Origin: Polaribacter butkevichii
Lineage (GTDB): Bacteria > Bacteroidota > Bacteroidia > Flavobacteriales > Flavobacteriaceae
Reading direction: 5' to 3'
NCBI RefSeq assembly: GCF_038024105.1
Contig: NZ_CP150661.1
Coordinates: 3,625,501 to 3,689,500 of the forward strand
Length of the DNA: 64,000 nucleotides
The notes under the pieces are model-generated. The model did not search any database. It was not told the DNA's origin and saw nothing but the letters and a program-made list of their open reading frames with translations. Of this stretch, positions 42,766-51,663 are shown one piece after another. Position 1 is the first letter of the stretch; every line of letters starts with the position of its first letter. The translations under genes and the position numbers were made by a program.

Positions 42766-44328
42766 ATGAAAAAAATATTATATTATTTACTTACTTTTTT
42801 ATGTATAGTCTCTTTTCAATCTTGTGAAAAATATTTAGATGTAGAACCTAAATATGATTATACTTATGATGCAGCCGTTACCAATTATACAAATGCACAA
42901 GCCATTGTTAGTGGTATTTATAAAACGATGCAACATAGATGGGTGGCTAGTGAGTTGTATCCCTCATTAACCTCTAATGGTGGTTTTCATCAATATTATG
43001 CTGCTAATGCAGCTGGTACTTTTGCTCCAGACGGATATAGTCAAAAAAATATTTGGATTAATCTTTATAAGGTTTTAAATAGTACCAATATTGCCATTTT
43101 TGCGTTAAACCAATTAGAAGATGAAAAATACCCTTCTATAGAGGCTAAAAATGCTTTAATTGCAGAAGCACGTTTGTTAAGAGCTTGGATGCATACTCAA
43201 ATATTTTGGTCATATAACAGGTATTGGGATGATGATGATAGTATCTATGGTTTATTGTATAAAGGAGAAGTGTCTTCTATTGATAATGAACAACAAGCAA
43301 GGTTAACTGTTGGAGAAAGCTATGCAAAACTTTTTGAAGATATTGATTTTGCTATTGAACATCTTCCTGCTTTTACAGATCAATTTCATGTGTCTCAAAT
43401 TTTAGCAAAATCTTTAAAAGCAAAACTTTTTCTATATCGTGGTAGAGATGGAGATTATCAATCTGCTCTAACTTTGGTTGATGATGTTTTATTAAACTTA
43501 CCCGCAAATGTACATATGGAGACCAGTGCTGGGGTTTTTCCTGAAGTATTAGAGTCTTCTACAGGAGATACATATAACATTACTAGTTTTGAAGACAATA
43601 AAAGTCTGATGGGTGCATTGTATGAAAACTCTTGGGATTCATCAGAAAATATATTTGTTAGTTATTTAGAAGATGATGGAAAAAGATATAGCCCTGTTTC
43701 TGGTTTTACCTATTATTTGCTAGGGGATGGTACAAGGTATACTTCTACAACACTAACTGGAGGGCTTAAAACATTAGCCTTAAATATGATGAATGAAGAT
43801 TTTAATAAATACCGTAAAGAAGTATTTATGGGTTGGAGTGATTATGGAACAAGAGGTGCTTATTGGTGTGTAGAAAAATTATGTAGAAAAGACAGGTATG
43901 AATTTCCTAATCAGAAATGGGCAACCTACTACTTACGTGTTCCAGAATTGTACTTAATGCAAGCAGAATTACGTATGAGATTAAATCCAAACGATGTTGT
44001 TAATGGTATGGCTCCGCTTAACCTAATGCGCCAAAATAGAGGTACAATAATGGTTGATGGAGTTGAAACTCGATTTTTACCAGATGTGGATACTAATGGT
44101 TTAACATCTCAACAAGCCATGGATATTTTATTTAAAGAATATTTTCTAGAACTTGGGTTTGAAAACGGTAGCGAATATTTTGCAACATTGCGTTTTCAAA
44201 TGGAAGATGGACGTGATTGGATTGAAGAATTAAACCCTAATATTAGTGAGTTTATGCGCTGTTGGCCTATTCCAGAAGTAGAAATTACAGCCAACCTAGA
44301 ATGTAAGCAAAATTTTGGTTGGGAATAA
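42766..44328 (+). CDS. SusD/RagB lipoprotein 2
   Basis: A 520-residue surface lipoprotein (VSFQSC, Cys20). EKYLDVEPKYDYTYDAAVTN is the family start. The helical core has NALIAEARLLRAWMHTQIFW and ILAKSLKAKLFLYRGRDGDY. The C-terminal region has YYLRVPELYLMQAELRMRLN and FKEYFLELGFENGSEYFATL, ending with CWPIPEVEITANLECKQNFG. It pairs with receptor 2, to which it bears the usual 6-bp spacing, and is followed 38 bp later by the DUF4465 gene. Confidence 0.93.
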   Translation: MKKILYYLLTFLCIVSFQSCEKYLDVEPKYDYTYDAAVTNYTNAQAIVSGIYKTMQHRWVASELYPSLTSNGGFHQYYAANAAGTFAPDGYSQKNIWINLYKVLNSTNIAIFALNQLEDEKYPSIEAKNALIAEARLLRAWMHTQIFWSYNRYWDDDDSIYGLLYKGEVSSIDNEQQARLTVGESYAKLFEDIDFAIEHLPAFTDQFHVSQILAKSLKAKLFLYRGRDGDYQSALTLVDDVLLNLPANVHMETSAGVFPEVLESSTGDTYNITSFEDNKSLMGALYENSWDSSENIFVSYLEDDGKRYSPVSGFTYYLLGDGTRYTSTTLTGGLKTLALNMMNEDFNKYRKEVFMGWSDYGTRGAYWCVEKLCRKDRYEFPNQKWATYYLRVPELYLMQAELRMRLNPNDVVNGMAPLNLMRQNRGTIMVDGVETRFLPDVDTNGLTSQQAMDILFKEYFLELGFENGSEYFATLRFQMEDGRDWIEELNPNISEFMRCWPIPEVEITANLECKQNFGWE

Positions 44329-44366
44329 ATTTTAAAACTGAATATTATTAAATTAAAAAATAACAA

Positions 44367-45191
44367 ATGAAAAATAATTTTATATATATACTTGTTTTAT
44401 CAATAATTACGCTTTTAGGATGTGAAACAAAGTTCAATGATCCACTTCCTATTCCAAATGATATTACATTAAATGAATTAGATGAAAGTGTAGGTATTTT
44501 TAATCATGTTATTCCAACCGGTAGCTTTACATCCGATGTGGCTACTTTTAACACCGTTAATAATTCAGACGGTTCATATAGTGGGTTTGCATATTCTAAT
44601 AGAAACTACGCTTCATATACTTGGACTACAACACAAACGGCTTTAGACTCTGTTATCTATAGTGTTTATACACATACTTATTTAAATAAAACAAAAACCT
44701 TTGCTGTAGCTCATGTTAAAGATGATGATGCCTTTATATCGTTTGAAAACCCTTCTGTAGTTGAACATGTTTTAATTGCGAATACAAGTTATAACTACTT
44801 ATCTATGCAGTATGGAGATCCTTACGGAACAGAAGAGGAGCCAAAACAAAACCCAAACATTAAAGCTAGTGCAATAGGTGTTTGGGAATTAAATACTGGT
44901 GGAGCAAAAAGACTTAATGAGGAAGGTGATTATTTAAAAGCTATTGTAAAAGGTTACAATGGAGATACTTTTACTGGTGAACTAGAATTTTACTTGGCCT
45001 CTTCTAGAGTAGACCCACTTTTTCCTACTAGAACATTTGTAGTTAGAGAGTGGATGAGATGGGATTTAACCGAATTAGGTGAAGTTGATAAACTCGTTTT
45101 TAATTTAGAAGGATCTGATGTAGATTCTGTAACGGGTGAGTTATTAACCCCTCCTTATTTTTGTTTGGATGGTATTCGTTTGGTGAGATAA
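44367..45191 (+). CDS. DUF4465 domain lipoprotein
   Basis: A 274-residue lipoprotein (ITLLGC, Cys19) probably displayed on the surface with the SusC/D complex. After a short linker it matches DUF4465: an opening with GSYSGFAYSNRNYASYTW, a middle with KTFAVAHVKDDDAFISFENP and HVLIANTSYNYLSMQYGDPY, and the end PPYFCLDGIRLV. The fold is a beta-sandwich, and genes of this family are often found beside SusC/D pairs, fitting an extra ligand-binding protein. The ligand is unknown. It seems to be the last gene of the SusC2 transcript before a hairpin. Confidence 0.82.
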   Translation: MKNNFIYILVLSIITLLGCETKFNDPLPIPNDITLNELDESVGIFNHVIPTGSFTSDVATFNTVNNSDGSYSGFAYSNRNYASYTWTTTQTALDSVIYSVYTHTYLNKTKTFAVAHVKDDDAFISFENPSVVEHVLIANTSYNYLSMQYGDPYGTEEEPKQNPNIKASAIGVWELNTGGAKRLNEEGDYLKAIVKGYNGDTFTGELEFYLASSRVDPLFPTRTFVVREWMRWDLTELGEVDKLVFNLEGSDVDSVTGELLTPPYFCLDGIRLVR

Positions 45192-45256
45192 CAATTCCAT
45201 AGAAAATAACACAAAACTTAAGGTTTTAATTTTAAAAAAAAGTTTCAAAATCTTTA

Positions 45257-45297
45257 TTAAGTTACGCGAGTGCTTTTTTTGAACTTACGTAACTTAA
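45257..45297 (+). other. Perfect 10-bp inverted repeat between the DUF4465 and TlpA genes
   Basis: TTAAGTTACG (45257-45266) and CGTAACTTAA (45288-45297) are exact inverted copies around a 21-base T-rich loop. With a one-base bulge the stem extends by several more A-T pairs. It may be a processing site, an attenuator or an operator at the boundary between the receptor genes and the thioredoxin genes. Confidence 0.5.
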
Positions 45298-45322
45298 ATA
45301 AAGATAATTTATAATTTTAATT

Positions 45323-46672
45323 ATGAAAATAACAAGTAATTATTTAAATATTGTAGTAGTATGTTTCTTTACATTATTAATGTTTAGTTTTTGTACTTCT
45401 AAAGATAAATCTACAGCAACAGTAGAGCAGTTAACAGCGTTACATAATAACTTATTAGATATTATAAAAAGCAAGACTGCCGATAGCACTAAAACAGCTG
45501 CTTCAAAAAAAGTAATCGATAGCTTTTCTCAAGTTTTTTCATTTAACAAACTTAGTTTGTCTCAGATTAAAACTTTTAATGATGATGGAATATTATATAA
45601 AAGTAATGCGCTTAGAAAAGAACTGCAAACACGATTGGCAGAACTAGCTAAATCTCCCGATATAGAAGGAGCTAAAGCAGCATCTATAGCAACAGTTAAT
45701 TTTCCTATTGCAGAAAATGGAGATCAAAAAGATTATGATCAAAATATAAAATGGGCAGAAACCTATAAAAACTTTGTTAACCACCCTGCTATTGGGCAAT
45801 TATTATTGCTAGAAGATAACATGTCAACCTCTCCATTTGGGCGTTTACAATTTTTAAACCCTAAAGCCATTGGCGATTCTAACCTTTTACAAGAAATTGT
45901 AAAATTACTCGATATGCCTATGTCTAAAAGAGCAGCACATACCGCATTTATACTATTTAAAACAGCAAATGAAACCGAGGTAAAGCTTTCCGAAAATGAC
46001 ATACAGTATATTAGAAAAAAATGTCTTAAAGTAACTACAAATGCTATTACAGAAGAAGATATTAAAAAGAATACGAATATTGTTTCTAGAAAAAAATTCT
46101 TAAGTGGAGCTTATGCAAAACATACATTGTTAAATAATCCTGCTCCAGAACTTAACATAAACTGGATTAGCAAAGGAAATGAAACCGAATTATCAGATTT
46201 TAAAGGAAAAGTTGTTATTCTAGATTTTTGGGCTACTTGGTGCAGTCCTTGTATTGCAAGTTTTCCAAATATCAGAAAATTAGAAGAACGCTACAAAAAT
46301 TATCCTGTAGAAATTATTGGGGTAACAAGTTTACAAGGGTATCATTTAGATAAAGAAAATAAAAAAAGAATTCCTGCTAAAGATCAACCTGAAATAGAAT
46401 ACGAAGGAATGCCTTCTTTTATGACGTTTTTAGGCATGACTTGGAAAGTAGCATTTACTGAGCAAGAAGAGTTTAATCCTGATTTTGGTGTTACCGGAAT
46501 TCCACATGTTGCAATCATAGACCCTAAGGGAGTTGTACGTTATAACATGTTACGTCCTTATCATGCGCCATATCTTGAGGCAGAAAAAATTGATAAACTT
46601 TTAGAAGAATCAGGCTTGCCATTTCCTAAAGACCCAATGACTAAAGAAAATTATAGCAACGTTAAAGATTAA
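45323..46672 (+). CDS. TlpA-like thioredoxin lipoprotein 1 (long N-terminal domain)
   Basis: A 449-residue lipoprotein (FSFC, Cys24). Residues ~30-265 are an all-helical domain without known family (SKKVIDSFSQVFSFNKLSLS, KLLDMPMSKRAAHTAFILFK). Residues ~268-440 are a thioredoxin fold of the AhpC/TlpA type with active site FWATWCSPC (Cys307, Cys310) and the cis-proline segment GVTGIPHVAIIDPKG. It should work on the periplasmic side of a membrane as a thiol-disulfide reductase fed by the DsbD-like protein encoded 3 kb downstream. It is the first of three such proteins in this locus. Confidence 0.88.
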   Translation: MKITSNYLNIVVVCFFTLLMFSFCTSKDKSTATVEQLTALHNNLLDIIKSKTADSTKTAASKKVIDSFSQVFSFNKLSLSQIKTFNDDGILYKSNALRKELQTRLAELAKSPDIEGAKAASIATVNFPIAENGDQKDYDQNIKWAETYKNFVNHPAIGQLLLLEDNMSTSPFGRLQFLNPKAIGDSNLLQEIVKLLDMPMSKRAAHTAFILFKTANETEVKLSENDIQYIRKKCLKVTTNAITEEDIKKNTNIVSRKKFLSGAYAKHTLLNNPAPELNINWISKGNETELSDFKGKVVILDFWATWCSPCIASFPNIRKLEERYKNYPVEIIGVTSLQGYHLDKENKKRIPAKDQPEIEYEGMPSFMTFLGMTWKVAFTEQEEFNPDFGVTGIPHVAIIDPKGVVRYNMLRPYHAPYLEAEKIDKLLEESGLPFPKDPMTKENYSNVKD

Positions 46673-47003
46673 TTTAGAGAAGGTTTTAAGGTGGATGTTT
46701 AAAATAAATACAGCAGTTTGTAGTAATTAGCTACAAAAGATACAATCTGTATAAACAATACAAAAAACTAGATAAGTATAAGCTATTTTGTAAAGAATTC
46801 TGATGTTTTTTTTACAATGATAAGGAGAAGTATGTCTAAATAAATACTGAAAAATCATGTGACTTCAAAAAAAAGAGGTAGGCTTAAGTTATCAAATTTA
46901 ATAAGAAGCAAAGCCGCTCTTTAAAGATTTAGAAAGTCAATTTATCAGTTTAAGTTCAAGATAGTGAAGCTTGTGCTTAAGTTATAATTAAGAAATAGAA
47001 AAC
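46673..47003. other. 331-bp spacer between TlpA-like genes 1 and 2
   Basis: No gene is visible. The only structure noted is a small hairpin, TTTGTAG (46717-46723) with CTACAAA (46731-46737). The end has no evident promoter consensus. The spacer may hold a separate promoter for the second part of the locus. Confidence 0.4.
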
Positions 47004-48155
47004 ATGAAAAAAAAAATAATACAAGTCCAAATACACCCTAAGGTAATAAACTTAATTTTTATAATATTTTCATTGATTTTGCTTAATTGCAAAGAAAAAG
47101 CACAAAACAAATCACATGATTTTAAAGTATTAGTTCATATAGAAGGCGCTGATGACGAGTTGTTATCAATAACATATTTAGATATGGATGGCAAAAAGAA
47201 AAAGATAGAACAACAAGCTAATAAAGGACAGGTTGTTTTTAAAGGAGAGGTTCTACATCCTAGTTGGGCGCGTTTCTATGGTAAAAAATCTAAAGCAAAT
47301 GGATCATTCTTTTTAGAACCAGGAGAAATTAGTGTAAAATTAAATTCAAATTATCCATTCTTAAAAGCGGTAAAAGGCTCTACAGTTCATGACGAGTATA
47401 TACGTTTCAGAAAATCAAGGACAGATTTAAAACAGGCATCAGATTCATTATATGCAATAGCAAAACCATTAACTCTGCTTAAAGATAAGGCCCAAGAACA
47501 AGAAACAAAAAGACAAAATTTATATGCTCAGATTGGTGAAATAGATGAAATTAAGAAACTAGATTATATCATGAAACATCCAGACTCTTATTTATCGTTA
47601 GCATTTGCAAGATCACTTTACACCTACGACCCTAAAGTAGAAGATTTAGAATATGTATATGGTTTATTGGGTAGCAGTATGAAATCTAAGTGGTTAGGAA
47701 AAGAACTATATAATTATAAAGAATTAACTAAAAAAGTAACTGTAGGTAGAAATCTACCAAACTTTACATTGCCAGACAGAAACGGAAACAAGGTTTCTTT
47801 AGAAGATTTTAAAGGTAAATATGTATTAGTCGATTTTTGGTATAGTGGCTGCCCGCCATGTATTGCTCAGTTTCCTAAACTTAAAGAATTGCATCAGGCC
47901 AATAAAGAAGTTTTTGAAATTGTAGGTGTTTCTCATGATGGTGAACGTCATAGAAATAAATGGTTACGTATTTTAGATAAATTTAATACAACATGGACGC
48001 AACTATTAGATGTAGACAATGCCGTTTGCGATGAATTTGGTATTCAAGCCTTTCCAAGTAACTTTTTATTAGATAAATCTGGTGAAATAATAATGAAAAA
48101 TATCTCAGAACATGAGGTAGAAAACTTTCTAAATAAAAACATTAAAAATAAATAA
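47004..48155 (+). CDS. TlpA-like thioredoxin lipoprotein 2 (DUF4369-type N-terminus)
   Basis: A 383-residue lipoprotein: signal region with LILLNC (Cys29). Residues ~38-125 are a beta-sandwich of the DUF4369 kind (FKVLVHIEGADDELLSITYL, ARFYGKKSKANGSFFLEPGE). A helical linker covers ~130-240. The C-terminal thioredoxin domain (~245-380) starts GRNLPNFTLPDRNGNKVSLE and has active site YSGCPPC (Cys283, Cys286). The PP between the cysteines is a rarer variant. The next thioredoxin gene starts 1 bp after its stop, so both are co-translated. Confidence 0.9.
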   Translation: MKKKIIQVQIHPKVINLIFIIFSLILLNCKEKAQNKSHDFKVLVHIEGADDELLSITYLDMDGKKKKIEQQANKGQVVFKGEVLHPSWARFYGKKSKANGSFFLEPGEISVKLNSNYPFLKAVKGSTVHDEYIRFRKSRTDLKQASDSLYAIAKPLTLLKDKAQEQETKRQNLYAQIGEIDEIKKLDYIMKHPDSYLSLAFARSLYTYDPKVEDLEYVYGLLGSSMKSKWLGKELYNYKELTKKVTVGRNLPNFTLPDRNGNKVSLEDFKGKYVLVDFWYSGCPPCIAQFPKLKELHQANKEVFEIVGVSHDGERHRNKWLRILDKFNTTWTQLLDVDNAVCDEFGIQAFPSNFLLDKSGEIIMKNISEHEVENFLNKNIKNK

Positions 48156-48156
48156 A

Positions 48157-49533
48157 ATGAAAAAAGCAATTTATATTTTACTTATAACGATAGTGGTGCT
48201 CTCTTGTAAAAATGAAGTACACGTTATAGATTACGCAATTATTTCTGGAAAAATTGAAGAAGGAAGGTCCAAACAAATTATTGTATCTAACAGTTTGTCT
48301 AGAAAAGTTTTAGACACCATATCTGTAAATGTTGATGGTACTTTTAATGATACAATTAAATTAAAAAAGGGGTATTATAACTTAAAGTATGGTAGAGGTA
48401 AAGTACCAATGTATTTAGAAACAGGGTACAACCTAAATATAACTGCCAATGCCAAGTTTTTAGACAGTACATTAACAATTACTGGTAATGGATCTGCCGA
48501 AAATCATTTTCTAAAAGAAAGAAAAAATAAAGTAAAAGCATTTAATGGTAGTGAAAACTTCTATATGCTCGATGAAATAAACTTTACGCAAAAGCTTAAT
48601 GAAGAAAAAGAAATACAGAATAAACTTCTTGTAAATAACAAAACCATTTCTGCTAATTTTAAATCTGCGCAACAACGCGATATTGAATATAATTATTTAT
48701 CAGCGTTGGCCAATTATGAAAATTATCATCGCTATTATGCAAAAGAACCAGATTTCAATGTCTCTAAAGAATTTTTAGATCCTCTTAAAAATGTTAATTA
48801 TAACCACGAAGAAGATTATTCATCTTTTAAAGCGTATAAAGTATTGGTTGCAAAGTATTACAGAGAAAAAGCAAAACAATTAAGCGATGCCGAAAATATT
48901 CCAGAAGACGTGGCACGTGTACAAACCTACGCTGCTGTAGCTAGTAATACCATGAAAACAGATTTATTAAACAGTGCTATTTTTGGAATCACTATTACAA
49001 AAGATTTAAATGATTACTATAATGCTTTTAAAACAGGTGCTACAGACCAAGACCAACTAAAAAAGGTAGAAGATTATTATAGTAAACTGAAATTGATTCA
49101 AGTTGGAGAGCCTTCTCCAAAGTTTGAGGGATACGAGAATTTTGCAGGCGGAACAACCTCTTTAGATGATCTTAAAGGCAAATATATTTATATTGATGTT
49201 TGGGCAACCTGGTGTGGCCCGTGTTTAGCTCAAATTCCTGCCCTAAAGGAAATGGAAAAAGCCTACCATGGTAAAAACATTCAATTTCTAAGTATTTCTG
49301 TAGATAAGCCAAAAGATTATGAAAAATGGAAGCTTATGATTAAGGATAAAGAGCTTGGTGGTGTTCAGTTATTGGCAGATATAAATTTTGATTCAGAATT
49401 TATCAAAGATTATGTTATTAAAGGCATTCCTAAATTCATTCTTTTAGATCCCGAAGGTAAAATTGTAAATACAAATGCACCAAGACCTTCAGAAGAAGAG
49501 TTAAAAACACTTTTCGATTCTTTAAATATTTAA
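48157..49533 (+). CDS. TlpA-like thioredoxin lipoprotein 3
   Basis: A 458-residue lipoprotein (VVLSC, Cys17). The N-terminal beta-sandwich (AIISGKIEEGRSKQIIVSN, YYNLKYGRGKVPMYLETGYN) resembles DUF4369-like domains. A helical middle follows. The C-terminal thioredoxin domain has KYIYIDVWATWCGPC (Cys353, Cys356), the canonical CGPC, and YVIKGIPKFILLDPEGK with the cis-proline. Together with lipoprotein 2 it forms a tight pair (1-bp gap), and the DsbD-like gene follows after 111 bp. A redox partner role is well supported; the client is unknown. Confidence 0.9.
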   Translation: MKKAIYILLITIVVLSCKNEVHVIDYAIISGKIEEGRSKQIIVSNSLSRKVLDTISVNVDGTFNDTIKLKKGYYNLKYGRGKVPMYLETGYNLNITANAKFLDSTLTITGNGSAENHFLKERKNKVKAFNGSENFYMLDEINFTQKLNEEKEIQNKLLVNNKTISANFKSAQQRDIEYNYLSALANYENYHRYYAKEPDFNVSKEFLDPLKNVNYNHEEDYSSFKAYKVLVAKYYREKAKQLSDAENIPEDVARVQTYAAVASNTMKTDLLNSAIFGITITKDLNDYYNAFKTGATDQDQLKKVEDYYSKLKLIQVGEPSPKFEGYENFAGGTTSLDDLKGKYIYIDVWATWCGPCLAQIPALKEMEKAYHGKNIQFLSISVDKPKDYEKWKLMIKDKELGGVQLLADINFDSEFIKDYVIKGIPKFILLDPEGKIVNTNAPRPSEEELKTLFDSLNI

Positions 49534-49644
49534 ATCAAAATACATCATCTTAGGTTTTAGTTTATTAAAAATCTTTTAAAAAAAAATAGACGATAAGGTG
49601 GTGTAAGAGATTGATAATCATCAATAATTCTAAAAAATACAGAA

Positions 49645-51624
49645 ATGAAAAATAAATTGAAGAACTTTGTGTTCATATTTTTTTTTGTACTAAGTGCCCA
49701 TGCGCAAATTTTTGAACCTGTTAGTTGGACAACTTCAGTTGAAAAAAAATCAGAAACAGAGTTTATCCTAATTGTTAATGCAACGATTGATGAAGGTTGG
49801 CACCTTTATTCTCAAAATGTGCCAGAAGATGGTCCGATAGCTACTAGTTTTACGTTTGAAACCAATTCAGATTTCGAATTAGTAGATACAGTATCTGAAG
49901 ATATTGGTTATACGGTTGATGATCCTGTTTTTGGATTAAAAATTAAGTTTTTTAAAAATGAAGCAGAATTTAGACAGCGCATAAAAGTATTAAACAAAGA
50001 ATTATTGTTGATAAAAGGAGAGGTTGAGTTTATGATCTGTGATGATACAAAATGTTTACCACCTTCATATATCGATTTAGAATTTAATGTAAAAGAAGCT
50101 CAAATAAAAACAACCGAAACGGTAGAGAATACAAAAAGTGATTACAAAATAGTTTCGGAAATAAAAAAAGAAGAAAAAAAGTCTGAAAACAAAGATTTAA
50201 TAGCTATTTTCTTTATTGCTTTTTTATCCGGTTTTACAGCTTTATTAACCCCATGTGTGTTTCCGATGATTCCTATGACGGTAAGTTTTTTTACAAAGCA
50301 AAGTAAAACAAAAGCAGCCGGAATTAAGAATGCACTTATTTACGGAATTTCTATTATTGTAATCTATGTATTACTAGGGGTATTTGTAAGTTTAGTTTTT
50401 GGAGCTGATGCCTTAAATGCATTGTCTACCAACGTTTGGTTTAACTTAATTTTCTTTTTATTATTATTGGTTTTTGCAGCTTCGTTTTTAGGTGCTTTTG
50501 AAATAATGTTACCTAATTCTTGGGCAAATAAAGTAGATGCCCAAGCAGATAAAGGAGGACTAATCGGTATCTTTTTTATGGCCTTAGCATTAGCAATTGT
50601 CTCTTTTTCATGTACAGGTCCAATTGTAGGTACTTTATTAGTAGAAGCCGCATCTGGTGGTAGCCAGCTGGGGCCAATTGTAGGGATGTTAGGTTTTTCT
50701 TTAGCAATTGCATTGCCATTTGCATTATTTGCAGCTTTTCCTGGATGGTTAAATTCTTTGCCAAAATCTGGAGGATGGTTAAATACCGTAAAGGTCGTTT
50801 TAGGATTTTTAGAATTAGCCTTGGCTTTTAAATTCTTGTCTAATGCAGATTTGGTTTTAGATTTACATTTGTTAGAAAGAGAAATGTTCTTAGCCATTTG
50901 GATAGCCATTTTTGGAGCTCTTGCATTTTACTTATTCGGAAAAATACAATTGCCACATGATAGTCCGCTTGCACACATTTCTGTAGGTCGATTAAGTTTA
51001 GGGTTAATAGTTATGTCGTTTACTATTTATATGATTCCGGGATTGTGGGGAGCACCTTTAAATTTAATTAGTGCATTTCCACCTCCACAACATTACAGTG
51101 AATCGCCTTACGGAGTTGGGTTTTCTAAGTTGGGAAGTGGAGATGCTGTACAGTCTGATATTCCAGATGGAGCTCATTTAATGGCGCCACATGATATTTT
51201 AGCTTTTAATGATTATGACAAAGGTTTAGCCTATGCAAAAAAAGTAGGAAAACCCGTATTGATAGATTTTACAGGAAAGGCGTGTGTAAATTGTAGAAAG
51301 ATGGAGCAGAATGTTTGGGTAAAACCAAATGTTTTAAGGATGCTTAAGAATGATGTAGTTTTAATTTCATTGTATGTAGATGATAAAAGACCTTTACCAG
51401 ATAATGAGGTTGTAGACTCAAAACTAAAACCAGGTAAGAAGTTAAAATACATCGGACAAAAATGGAGCGAATTGCAAACAATTAAATACAAAACAAATAC
51501 ACAGCCAATGTATGTATTGATGGATCATAATGAAAATAATTTAATAGATCCTGTTGCTTATACACCAGATGTAGAAACCTATAAAAACTGGTTAAAAAAT
51601 GGTGTTTCAAACTTTAAAAAGTAA
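49645..51624 (+). CDS. dsbD: DsbD-like thiol:disulfide interchange protein
   Basis: A 659-residue membrane electron carrier. Signal peptide to ~21. The N-terminal DsbD-alpha-like beta domain (~22-155) has a Cys pair in MICDDTKCLPPSY. About eight transmembrane helices (~187-465) contain the redox cysteines of the core, LTPCVFPMIP (Cys204) and SFSCTGPIVG (Cys323). The C-terminal thioredoxin domain has FTGKACVNCRKME (Cys547, Cys550). It moves electrons from cytoplasmic thioredoxin to periplasmic thiol proteins, here most obviously to the three TlpA-like lipoproteins encoded upstream. A PLP enzyme gene follows after 39 bp. Confidence 0.93.
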   Translation: MKNKLKNFVFIFFFVLSAHAQIFEPVSWTTSVEKKSETEFILIVNATIDEGWHLYSQNVPEDGPIATSFTFETNSDFELVDTVSEDIGYTVDDPVFGLKIKFFKNEAEFRQRIKVLNKELLLIKGEVEFMICDDTKCLPPSYIDLEFNVKEAQIKTTETVENTKSDYKIVSEIKKEEKKSENKDLIAIFFIAFLSGFTALLTPCVFPMIPMTVSFFTKQSKTKAAGIKNALIYGISIIVIYVLLGVFVSLVFGADALNALSTNVWFNLIFFLLLLVFAASFLGAFEIMLPNSWANKVDAQADKGGLIGIFFMALALAIVSFSCTGPIVGTLLVEAASGGSQLGPIVGMLGFSLAIALPFALFAAFPGWLNSLPKSGGWLNTVKVVLGFLELALAFKFLSNADLVLDLHLLEREMFLAIWIAIFGALAFYLFGKIQLPHDSPLAHISVGRLSLGLIVMSFTIYMIPGLWGAPLNLISAFPPPQHYSESPYGVGFSKLGSGDAVQSDIPDGAHLMAPHDILAFNDYDKGLAYAKKVGKPVLIDFTGKACVNCRKMEQNVWVKPNVLRMLKNDVVLISLYVDDKRPLPDNEVVDSKLKPGKKLKYIGQKWSELQTIKYKTNTQPMYVLMDHNENNLIDPVAYTPDVETYKNWLKNGVSNFKK

Positions 51625-51663
51625 TTTTTTATTTTAAATGAATTCTTTTAAAAACTAAAAAAA

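Noticed and set aside
50364..50909. 181-codon minus-strand open frame inside dsbD
   Set aside because: It is an antisense shadow of the membrane domain; the composition mirrors the hydrophobic helices, and the real gene has all motifs.
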